DNA of 64,000 nt from Amycolatopsis antarctica. Lineage in GTDB: Bacteria; Actinomycetota; Actinomycetes; Mycobacteriales; Pseudonocardiaceae. Of this stretch, positions 42,731 through 54,700 are shown piece after piece; position 1 is the stretch's first letter, and the number at the start of each line of letters is the position of its first letter. The position numbers and the translations under genes are program-made. The stretch covers positions 1 through 64,000 of the forward strand of contig NZ_NKYE01000017.1 in assembly GCF_002262875.1 (NCBI RefSeq), in the 5' to 3' direction. The notes beneath the pieces are model-generated. The model was not told the DNA's origin, made no database searches, and saw only the letters and a list, made by a program, of their open reading frames with translations.

Positions 42731-45700
42731 TCAGGGGGTGACCGCGAGCGCGGCGAACGCCTGGTCGATCGCGTCTAGGTCAGATGCTTGCAGCGCCGTC
42801 ATCCCCAGCTCGTACACGGCCAGGTGAATCCGCACGGTCGCATGCCCGTGCGACAGCGGGTCGGCTCTGCCGGCCACCCAGGTCGTCACGCTCGCAGGCC
42901 CCGGCAGGTCCAGGTCGGCCAACCGGACAAGTTCGTTGGCGTACTCGTCGTCGAAGACGGCACTCGCGCGCAGCGCCCGGCTATCAGCGCCTGCCTGGCC
43001 GGTGTCGTAACCGGTGATCTCCACCGTCGGTGCGGCCGCCCCGCGACGCAGGCGCCACGCGGCCGCCCGCGCGGACTGCCGGGCAGCTCTACGGATATCC
43101 GCCTCGTCGGTACCGTCGAACCACACCGGCCGGATTTGGTTGGTGGCGAGGTCCGTCAACGGAATCGGTTCGGGCGTCGGCTCGCCCGGCGCGCGCACTT
43201 CCCGGAAGTGCCCGTTCCGGTCGACGAAGTGGTATCTGCTCTGCACGACGTAAACGTTGTCGGTGGCGGCGACGAGCTTGCCCAACGGACGCCTCTGGTC
43301 CCAGCCTTCCAGAAGCCGGTACGCCGAGCTGGCCCCCGCCGCCCTTGCGAAACCATCGGCCTCGCAGGACACCAGGAAGACCTCGACATCGCCGCCGAGC
43401 GAGGCGCGCCTGAAGGCCTGACTGCCGGAGATCGCGGCAGAACTCGAAGAGCCGGTCAGGTAGATCTTGTCCCCGAGGTGATGCGGGCGGTTGGTGGTCA
43501 TCCGGTGGTGGAAGCCCTGGTCCGCAGTGCCGTGTCCGTCCGCGATCCACTTGCGGTGACGGTTCGCCCTGGTGGGGGCGAGGTACGCGGTTACGGGACC
43601 GAAGCCCGTCACCGGATCGCCGTTCGACGAGCGCTCGCCGGAGTAGTAGATCCGATCGGTCAGCGGATGCTCCCGTAGCGCGGCCAAAGCCATGTTGCCA
43701 CGGTCGAAAGCGTGCGCGGGGAAGAATTGACCGCGTATACCGAGCTTCTCGTTCGCTCTGACATAGCTGACCAGGCGTTGCGGTCCCGGCACGATCGGAC
43801 CGACCCGGCCGAAACCGTGCCCGTTCAACAGGGGGAGCCCGTTCGGGACGACGGACAGCAGGCCCAACGGGCCGTAGAAGGTCCGTGAATAGCCGGCCGC
43901 GGCGAACCCCTCGGCGAAGGTGTCGAGGCCGACGATCGGGCCCCCGATGGTCCACAACAGCACCGGCGGCTCGTCGTTCTCCACACCACTGTCCGAGCCC
44001 TTGTCGCCCAGGATCGTGCGGAGGTCCGGGTCGTCGCGCAGATACCGGCTGAGCTCGCTCGCCGACAGGTCGAGCTCCTTGCCGTCGGCTCGCGTGACCT
44101 GGTATCCGGTGGCACTGCGCCGGGCGAAGACGATCCCCGGCCTGCGCCGCCACGGGATCGGGACCAACCGGCCGTCGGTCGAGTTGACGTTCGGCAGGTC
44201 GATCGCGCCGCCGGTGGCCCAGGTTCGGATCTTGGTCAGCGTCGCCTGGTCGCCGGGGTAGCGCACGAACGGGCCGATCGGCTCGCCGGCGGGGCCGGTG
44301 ATCATCGTCGTGGCCAGGTCCCCGGCTCGTGGAACCGAAACGAGTGTCAGCGCGCCGTCCGCGGTGCGGAGGTATACGTCGTTGAAGAGCTGCTGTGCCC
44401 GCAACGCACCGGCGAAGTCGAAGCCCAGGCCGCCGTAGTTGACCAATACTTCGGTTGCGTCCGTGTCAAGTACGACCGGCCGGTTCGGGTCCTCGCTGAG
44501 CAGTGCGCGCAGGCCGGGATCACTGAGTACCAGTCCGCCGACGAGGGCACCGCCCATTTCGACCGGTACGCCGTTGGACAGCTCGATCAGGGCGGCGCTA
44601 CCGGTGCCGCGCAGGCCGACGACCAGGGGGTTCCACCCGTCGACAATGGCCGGAATCCTGTTGGTGAACAGGATGGCCCCGGACAACATGTCATGCCGGA
44701 CCGTGGCGAGAGACGGCTTGGGACCGGGCGCGAATTCCCATTTCACGTGGAGGTAGCCGTAGTTGCCGTCGACGATCGGCCCGGCGTGGTGGTGGGAGTT
44801 CCACCAGCCGGTGATCTCGAACAGCCGCGTCAGGAACCGCTCGTTGAGCGACTGGTCGTCCTTGTCGGCAGTGGGGTCATCGGTGACCATGAGCAGGGTG
44901 GGGCGGACCGGCCCGGCAGCCATCTGCCGGAGTTCGTCGCTCGCGGCGAACCGCTCGGCCATCTCCTCCGGGGTCATCGCGGTGATGCGATTTCCGTTCA
45001 CCGGGACCGTGAACGCATCGTTGGCGGCGGTGCCGGTGAACCGCACGATTCTGCTGTCAGTTGCCCAGTCGCCCTGGACCTCGCGGCGACGGGGTACTCC
45101 GTTGGCGTCGGTGTACCGAAGCGCGTACGACCGCACGCTGAGGTCGCTGTAGTCGGCGATCTGTTCGGCTACCTGGGTCGCGTACTGGTCGCTGACACGC
45201 AGGTTCAGCACGTTCTGCCGGCCCTGTGCGTCCGTCAAGGGCAACCACGAGATGTCCCGAGCGGTGACCTGGTGCGCGGGCACGAACACGGCGGGTGCGG
45301 GCGCGGCGGGTGCCGGGTTCGCTGCCGGTGCGGCGCTGCCGTTGCCTGGCCTGCCGGTACCCCCGGACCGTGCGCCTTGTCCTGCCGGCGCCGACGACTC
45401 GATTGTTTCCGGATCGGCGGAGGACCTGGCGATCGACGAGTCCGCGGGCGGGTGCTCGGTGGTGGTCAGCGGCCGCGCCTCCAGGTTCTGGCTCCCGGGC
45501 TCGGACACGAGGTGAAAATCGGCTTCGCTCGGCGGGTTCTGGTTTCCGGCGGTGAGCACGGCCGCGTGCGTCGCGCGGTACGGACCGCCCTCGCGCAACG
45601 CCTCGGCGAGCTCGCCGGACCGGCGCCGCGCCTCGTCCACGGCCACCTCGCCTACCAGCACGACGAGACGAATCGGGGTCCACGGGTCAGCAGCCAGCTC

Positions 45701-48700
45701 GGGTGCGTCGCGCCAAATCCTCTCGGCCACCTCACGCGCCCCCACGTTCCGGCCGTCACCGGTGAGGAATCCGTCCTCGCCGGCTTCGAGGTACAGGTAC
45801 ACCGGTTCCTCGTTGGACGACGTCGCCTGCCGGGAGTGCGCGAGGTAGTTCCGCCGGGCCCAGCCGTCGGCCTGCGAGCTGTCCGAAACCAGTGCCAGGC
45901 CGCCTGCTGCGTTCCCGGCAGGCGGATACCACACGCCAGGGTCGTCCAGGGCGATCGTGTGGCCGGCCCCGGCGTCATCCTGGTCGGGCAGCGCTGCCGG
46001 GGCGGAAGCGGGAGCGGGCAAGGTCGCGAACGAGGTACCGGCGCCCAGCCAGTACATTCCCTCGTCGGCGAGCACGCCGGACTCGCCATCGGCGTAGACG
46101 ATCGTGCGTGGGTGGCCCGCGTTCCGGAGCAGGTCGGACACCAGCCCGGCGGTGGACTCGTCGGCCGCCAGCCCGACCAGGACCACCGGCGCCTGTGGGT
46201 CGCGGCCCACCAGCCCGCGCAGCAGTGTGGAGCCGATCGTGTCGCGCACGCGGTCGGTGTCCGCGTCGTCCACCAGGAGAACAGTCGCGTCCGGCGAGTG
46301 ATGCGGCACTGGGCGCGGCTCGGAGGAGACCTGCTCCGCTTCCGAGAAGCTCACGTACGTTTCCAGCGCGTCATCGAGCAACCCGAGACGCGCGAGCACG
46401 TCCGCGTCCTCGTGGTCGCGGGAGATGTGCACGAGCCCGTGCCGACGCACCAGCGGGAGACCGTCCTCTGTGGACTCGGATGGCCGCGTGCCGGCCGAGG
46501 CCGACACCTCCACCTGCACGGCGGACTCGCCCTCGACGTGCCGCATCTCGACGCCGGACCGCGGCGACACCGACCGGCTGTGCCGCCTGCCGGACCGCGC
46601 GAGCTCGGCCTGCACCAGGGTGACCGCCTGCCTGGGGCCGTCGCCGGTCAGGTCGCCGGTGGCCCGCACGGTCACCTCGGCCGAGCTGTCGCTCTCGGTA
46701 TCGGACAGGCCCCTGACGAAACGGTCCAGCCGCAGGCGATCGGCGGGCGGCAGCGTCGTCGAATCGGCAGGCACGGCCAGTTCCACCGCCTCGCCGAGCC
46801 GGTCCATCAGCGAAGTCGCCCATTCGCCTTCTGGCTCGGCAAGCAGCGGTGGCAGGGAATGGCTGGTGGCCGGTTCGTTGAGGTCGAAGTTGCCGGTGGT
46901 CGCCTCCAGCCGGGCCCGGTAGGTGTGCCAGGCGTCCCACCACGCGGCGGCCGCGCTCTCGTGTTCGGCTTCGATCGCGGTCAACGCCTCGGCGGCCCGA
47001 TCCTGCCCGCGTTCGACCGCCGCACGCGCTCCGGCCAGCCGGGGCACGACGGCCGACCAGGCGTCGTCCGCCGCGGCGAACGAGCGTGCGGCCTCGGCGA
47101 GTGGCGCGGGGATCGCGTCCTGGCGGGAGCCGTTCGCCAGCACGAGTCCGTTGTCGATGGCCAGGTCGACCACGGCGGTGCGCTTGCGCGTGACCCTGGA
47201 GGTCGGCCGGGCGACGAATCGCAACTCGACGCCGGTCAGCCAGAACCCGGTCAGGCCGTCCGACGCGAGGGACTGCTCGGGCTGCCCGCTCTCGTGGTGT
47301 TCCACCTCGTGCTCGGCCTCGGACGCGACCGCCCCGGTGGGGATCAGCGGCAGCGCCGCGCCGAGGCCGCCGCCGAACATCTGCCGGTCACCGACCTGCT
47401 CGCTGCCCGCGGGCTGGCTGCCGCCGAGACCGGCGGCCGGGGCCGCCATGGCAGCCACCTCGTTGATCGACACCTCCCCCACCGACTTCTCCACCGCGCC
47501 GTCGTTGCCATCGCCGGACACCGTGGTCCGAGCCGACACGCCGGTGAGGGTGGGCACTCCCGGCGTGCGTGCGTGCAGTTCGAGGGTGATCCCGGAGCCG
47601 ACCGGAAGGTCCAGGATCACGCCGGTGGTGCCGTAGCGGGTGAGCATCGTCGAGAACCGCCGGCCGGTGAGCGCGGTCCGCAGGGCTCGCCTGACCTCGG
47701 CCGGTACGACCGTGGCTCCGGTGCTCTCCTGGTATGTCTGCGCCCCCGCGTCGACCATGTCGTCCACGTCGAACTTCAGGTGGCTGACCCAGCCGTCGGG
47801 CAACGGTGCGGCCTCCCGCCATCCGGCGAGTGCCTCCTCGGACGTCTCGGCTTCGCTTCGTGACTGGGGCGGAGCCGCCGTAGCGGGCACAGTGGCCAGT
47901 CCTTCGGCGACCGAATCCTCCGGCAGGTGCAGGATGTCGACCGGCTGCTCCATCCCGGCCTCCGCGATCCGCTCGCCGTGCCGTTCGATCGCGACGGTGA
48001 ACCCGACCGAGGCGCGGTACCGCGCCAGCGCACCGGATACCTCGGCGGCACGTTCGCGGACCGACCGCCGCGTCTCCTTCTTCGTCCGCCGCTTGCGCCC
48101 GACGACGACCTCACCGACCACACCGCCACCGACCAGCCCGTACGGCTCGGCGCGGGACGCGTTCTCGTCCGGTGATGGCCCACCCGCGTGGATCGCGGGC
48201 ACCACGACCGGTTCGAGGCGCAACACGGTCCGCATCCAGGAACGGGCCTTCGTCCCGAGTGAGGTGATCGCCGCGGTCTTGCGCAGCGCGGCGTGGGTGA
48301 GACCGGTGAACTCCGGGGTGGCGAGCAGTTCGTTGCCGATCACCACTTCGTAGGTCTCACCGCTGCGCCGGTCCTCCAGCCGCAACGGACGCGGCGTGCC
48401 GCTGCGTGCGGAATCCTCCAGCCAGCTCTGCGCATCGGCGAGCCAGGACGAGATGGCCGCGTAGTTGTCGTGCCCGGTGCGCAGCGGCGAGGTCGGGATG
48501 AGCCGGCGGGCACGCTTGGCGCCGAGCGCGCGGGCGAGGTCCTGACGCAGTGCCGGCAGCACGGCCCTGAGGTCGACCACACCGTCGACCGCGCCGATGC
48601 CGAGCGACAGCGGTTCGCCGGGGCGCAGGAAGTCGGGAGCGGGGACGATACGGCTCTCGTCCTGCTGTTCGGCGGCCTGCTGTTCGGGCGCCTGCTGTTC

Positions 48701-51700
48701 GCGCGCCTGCTGTTCGGGCGCCGGGTTTTCGGTCACCGCCTCGGGCAGGTGGCGCTCCCGGGCGTCCTCCTCGGCCTGCTTGGCCCGAATGGCATCGAGC
48801 TGTGCGGTGGTGACCCAGGCGGTGACCGCCTCCGGGATGTCGAACTGCTCGTTCGCGGCTCCGGGCTCACCCGGCCGGACGAAGCCCCAGAAGTTACGCC
48901 ACCTGCGAGAGCGCACCTCGGCCGCGACGGTGGCCCGCACGCCGAACCGTACGAGGTGCAACGGCTCGGGCGGCTTGCCGATCGACGTTCCGGTCGTCAC
49001 CTCGGCCGAGGTGTCCTTCGACGTGCTGGCCTCCAGCATCATCGGGTCGACCTCGAACACGGCGAGCGCCCCGGGCTTGACGGTGTTGTCCGAGCTGCTC
49101 TCCCCGTCCGGCGTCACATCCTTGTAGAACGCGAAGCTGGTCATGTCGGCGGCCGGGGCGGTCTCCCACTTGTTCTCCTTCCCGCTACCGGTGGTCGACT
49201 CGGTGGTGTCGGTGGCCCTCGGCCGGTGCCAACGACGGCCGGGCAGCACCTCGACATCACGCGGCTGGAACGAGACCTCGGCGGCCGCGTACTGCTTGAG
49301 CCGCCGCCTCGGCCAGGTGAGACCGCGGAAACCGGTGGTACGGCTGAACAAACGGCGATCAGTCCGTACCGCGTCCGGTGCGAGCACGTTGTCGATGAGG
49401 GTGCTGTTGTCGGACTCCGGGAAGGAGAAGACCGGATCTCCGGACGCGCGGGTCAGCACGGAACGCAACGCGGCCCGGACGTGACCGAGCCCGTCGAAGC
49501 TCACGATCCGCATGCCGTCGAATTCCCGGGACAGGCCACGGCGCAACGGGTCGGCTGCGGCCGGGGCGTCCGGGTCCGGCCGCAGCGTCAGGCCGGGCAC
49601 CTCGCGTCCCTCCGTGCGGTCGACGGCGATCGGTTCGGGCCGGTTCGGGGTGACGTACGCGGCCGGCACCTGGATGTCGGAGGCCACTCGGATGACCGCC
49701 TCGTCCGCGGTGTCCCCGGTGTTCGGATCGACGATGCCGACCGGCTTCGTCTCCGGCGTGTGCAGGCCGCGCTTGCCGAAACTGAAGCCACGCACCAGTG
49801 CGTTGTGCCGCCGGTAGGTCTGGCCGGTGAGTGTCCAGTCCACGGTGGCCGTGAAGCCGTGCCTGGGTTCGGCCGCGAGCCCGCCGTTCTCGTCGAGGGC
49901 GCCGCCGGTCTCGCGTACATCCTTGCGGCGCACGGTGGTTCCGGAGAGACCGGTCTTGGTCCAGGTGAACGCGCTGTGGATGGTGCCGACGAAGATCGCG
50001 GCCCGCTCGGCCAGCGACGCGGTGATCCGCACCCCGGCTCCGGTGCCCGCGGAGGCGACCTTGGTCGTGGTGTGCCGCGTGCCCGCGGCGTCCGATGCCG
50101 AGCCGGTCTCCGCGGCGGCGAGCTCGGTCACCTCACCGGTGTCCTGCAGTTCGGACAATGTCGCCTTGAGGGTGAACGAGACGTGGTAGTCGTGCCCCCA
50201 GCCGTTCTTGGGCATCAAGGGGATACGCAGCCCGTCGTCGGACAGCGCCCGGTCGGCGAGCAGACCCAGTTCCCGGTCGGTCAGCAGCTCGCGCAGTGCG
50301 TCCCGGCGCCGCAGCCCGTCCCGGATCTTCCGGCCGATCCTGCGCCCCGCCGCCTTGTCGTCGAACTGGTCGAGGAACCGGTCGCTGCTGAGGTACCAGC
50401 GCTTGTGCCCTGGCACCTTGCTGACCGAGTTCTCGATCATGTCGAGGACCTGATCGGCGACCTTCGACACCTCGAGCGTGGCACCGGCGAGTGCCCGGCC
50501 GGACTCCAGGGCCTCCGGGCCGTACAGCCGTCGCACCGGCGCGGTCTCCGGCTCGGTAGCCGGTTGCGTCTCGTTCCCGCGGGGTGGCTTCACCTCCTGC
50601 CACTCGACGGCGCGCACCTCGTCGGCGAAGACCATCGCCGGTTTGCCCGGAACCCGTACCTCCAGGTCGAACCGGCGCTCGACCCGCTGCGCGGTCCCCC
50701 GCCGCGTCGTCGTCTGCTCGACGTCCCCGCTCTGGCTGAGCTCCTGTTTCCGCCCGCGCTCCGCACCGCCACTGACCACCGGCCCGGCCACGATGCCGAT
50801 CCCGGCCACGTCGATCCCGGGGCCGCCGACGACCTTGGCGCTCGCCCCCCGGCTCGCGTCACCGGCATCGGAACGGCCGGTGGTGAACGTGTCGGTCTCG
50901 CCGAAAGTCACCTCGTCGACGGTGCGCAGCGGGCGCGGGTCGGTGCGCTCGACCAGCCGCATCTCGACCGCGCTCGGCGTGTTGATCCAGGAGCTGAACG
51001 GGTTCTTGCCCGCGATCAGGCTCTCCGACCGGACCCACCCGCGGCCCCGTGCGGCGTCCTCGGCCGTCACGGCCATCGTGAGGTACTGCTTGGTGAACGT
51101 CGGGCCGTCGAGGAACTTCCGCAGCTCCTTGCGACCCTCCCGGCCGAGCTTGACCAGTGACGACGGCAGGGCAGCGGCGACCTTGTCGAGCAGCCGATGC
51201 TCACCGTCCCGGCTCGGCGCGAGCGGTTTGCCGCGGTAGGTGCCCGGAGATCGTCCGCCGACCTCGACGGATTCGAGGAAGCGCCGGCCGGTGCGCGGCG
51301 CGAGGTCACCGGTCTGCTCGGCGCCGAGCCCGGTGGGGATCAGCAGGTCGACGATCGGCCGTCGCGGATCGGTGGAACGCCCCACCACCACCGGTTCGCC
51401 GACCGGCCGCTGCCGCGCGTCGCGCAGGCTCAGTTCGAAACGGACGGGCACCGAGGCGGCCCGCATCGGCAGCGGAACGGTCGCGTACTGCTTGCTGCCG
51501 GCCGTGGTGCTGGTGCTGGCGCTGACCGCGTTGCTCGCGTCGGTCGAGGCCTGGCCGCTGGTGATGATGGTGAATCCGGGAGCGGCCGGGATCGGGATCA
51601 GCGCCTGGCCCTTGTTTCCCTGGTTCGCCTGTACCGCCGTGGCGATCGTGCCGCTGCCCTGTGCCCCCGCGAGGTCGGTGGGGTACCTGGCGGCGGGTCC

Positions 51701-54700
51701 GGTGGCGAACTCGGCCGCGTCCCAGTCGTAGAACGCCCGGCCGTGCAGTTCGTAGCGCTTTCCGTCGATCTCGATGTCGGCGGTCTTCCCGCTGCCGAGG
51801 AAGGTTCCGGTGCGGTTCCGCATGGCGGCGGCGAACTCGTCCACACCGGTGCGCTCGCCGTTCGGCAGCAGCTCCGTCAGCGCCGTGTCGAGTACGTCGG
51901 CGTTCGCCGCGACACCCTGTTGCAGGGCCAGCCCCATGCCGGCGTTGCGCAGCAGGGAGTCCGGCAGGTCGGCGTGCCCGTCGATCGCGGTCTCTTGCGG
52001 CGCAGGGGTTTCCCTGGCCGGCAACTCCGTGAGTTCGATGGCTTCGGTCCCGCCGGTTTCCGCCTGCACCGCCGTCGTGTGCCCATTGCCTACCGGCACC
52101 GCACCGCCGAAACCGTCACTCATGCCCGCCGGCGGCGGCACGACGTGGCCGCTGCGCGGTGGCCGCACGGTCGACCGTGGCGCATCCTCGGTCGAGTCCT
52201 CGTCCTCGACCGAGTAGACGCTCTCCGCCCGCTCTGCCGCGGCGTTCACCTCCGCCTCGGCCTCCGCGCCGTCCGGGAAGGACAACGGCTCCGTGCCCGG
52301 CGGGACCAGCAGCAGCTCGACCCACAGCGGATCCGCGGGCAGGCTCGCGACACTGCGCTCCTGCGGGTGCATGTCGAGGAAGACGACGCTGCCATTGGGA
52401 AGGCGCTTCACGTTGACGTAGTGGTGCCCGAAACCCTCCGATTCGCGCGCCTGGAACGCCACAACTCCGTGCGACAGGGTCGACGGATCCAGCATCAGCT
52501 CGGCGACCGAGTCGAAGCCGGCGATCGAACGGAACCGGGAGCCGAACGCCCGCTCGAGATCAATCATCTCCCGGCCCACATCGTCCGGCCCCAGGTCGAA
52601 CGGCACACCGAACTCGACGGTGTTGAACGTCGCCAGCACCGCCTCCGGGCAACTCATCCAGAACGCGTGGCGGTCGGCGGAGTCCATCGAATGGTTCGCC
52701 AGGTCCGGGAAGTGCACCCCCAGGAAGTCGCGCGCACCCTGTTCGGTCTGGAACCCGGCGCCGGACACCACCCACGGCGTCGGTCCCTGGTGGAACCGCG
52801 ACGACCGCCACTCGCCCCCCGCGTAGGACGAGAGGGCCATTCCCCCGCGACCGGACCGGGCGGACGGCTCGCCCGTTTCTACCGTGCCGACCCCGGTCCC
52901 GGGCGATTCCGCCCGCCCCTGGACCAGGTCGGCGATCCGCTGGACGACCGCGCGAGCAGCTCTCTCGGGAATTTGCCGACTACTCGAATCGATCTCCCGC
53001 TGCCGCATTCCGGAATTCATCAGGGCATGCGCCACCACGTCCCTCGCGTGCGGAACATTCGTACCCAGACGACGCCGCGAGGTGTTGCCGAGCCCTTCGG
53101 CCAGTAGCTGGTCGGCAAGGGCTCGCAGTCGCGCGGCCACGTCTGGGCGCACCAGCGCGTCCAGTTCCTGAGTCGCCTCTCTACCCCGTGCGGCGAGCAT
53201 CTCGGCACTGGTCAGCTCGGAGCGGGGAGTGGCGCGGTAGGCGGCGGTCGTGAACTGGCGCTTCAGCGCTGCCTGTGCCCGATCGTGCCGCTCACCGATC
53301 CGGTCCCCGGCAACGGCGGACAACCTGAGATCCAGCTCGGCGGTCCTTGCCGTCCGGGCGAATCGGTCTACGTTCGCGTACGGCTCAGCAAGATCCCGAT
53401 CCACGTAGGCTTGATACGCGAGCGCGTCAAGCAGCACCTGCGCTCCGGACAGCCGTTCCGACAACGCTTGCGGAGAGAGCCCGAGCGTCGGCACCAGCCA
53501 CTGGAGTACCCGCAGCCGGAATTCCTCGGCCTCCGACGGTCGAAGCCCCGCCAGCAGCGCGGCGTGTGAGAGCACCTTGCTCGCATCTGGCTCACCCCGC
53601 CACAGCTCGGTCGCGGAGCCCGTCCCGTCGACGGGTGCCTCGCGCCCGGAATACACGGGCGGGATCTCTCCGCGGTCGAGGGCAGGGTCGCCGTCGCCGA
53701 TCCGGTCCACATTGCGCTCTTGACTGTGCCAGTCGAGCAGGTCCCGCAGGCCGGGCACGGTCTGGTCCTCCCCGAAAGACCGCTGGATGCCCTCTCTCAG
53801 CATCTCACCCTCGTGGTCCGCACCGACCGGGTCGTATCTGAGCTTGTACGCGGTCAACGCACGAGCCTCGTCGTACAGCCTGCGCGCGAGCCCGCTCGTG
53901 CGCCAGCTCGTGTCCGCGTCCGCGCTCCCAGGCTCCCTCTGCTGCGAAGAAGGCTCCTGCACACCCAGGAAACGGCTCGCCCGGTACTCCAGCGGAAGCC
54001 AGGGCACGTCGGCGCGGACCGAGTCGAGCCTGTTTTCGGCGGAAAGCCGCGTCTCCACCCGCTCGTACGACCGCGCGACTCGCAATTCGCTTCGCTCGCG
54101 TGGGCGCACCGCATCGTTCCAGTCCTGACGCAGCCGCCTCGCCCACGCTCGCGTCTCCTCCTGGTCACCCTGAGATATCTGGTAACGCCATGCCGCTCCG
54201 ATCAGCTGCGCGAGATCCACCAGACCGTCGCGCTGAGTCGGCTCGACGGTGGGCCGCGCCTCGAGCCACGCATCCTGGATAGCACGCGCCAGATCGGGAT
54301 CCCCCATGTTCGATGCGATATGGCCCTGGAGACCCCGCAGCGCCTGGCCCGCCTGCGCCTCCGTCGCGTGTGGGGAGTTCGTCACCGCCTGCCACAGCCC
54401 ACGCAGGTTCCGGCTCAGCAAGAGGTCGTGCGGTTCCCCCGTCCATGGTGCACGGGCTGACCAGAGCCTCCAGGTGATGCCGATCAGTTCGACGAGATCC
54501 GCCGAACGCGGCCCCAGCTCGTCCGGCCCGAACGACACACCCAGGATCTCTTCCGCGGCTGCACGGTTGGCCGTTCCAGAGCGCCGCCAGTAGTGCTGCC
54601 GCCAGGCGAGAGCGTCGCGGACGGCGTCAAGCAGGCCGGGGTCCTCTCCCATTCGCGCCAGGTGGTCCTCCAGTTCCGCGTGCGCCTTGCCTGCCTGCAC

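Noticed and set aside
42731..43700. CRISPR-like or other short regular array near the giant gene's end
   Set aside because: No regularly spaced identical repeats were found here or elsewhere; the repeats in this region are in-frame coding repeats.
44693..47863. Plus-strand open frame of over 1,000 codons opposite the giant gene
   Set aside because: Its frame mirrors the third-position bias of the minus-strand gene. The peptide is low-complexity Arg/Gly/Val/His with no domain.
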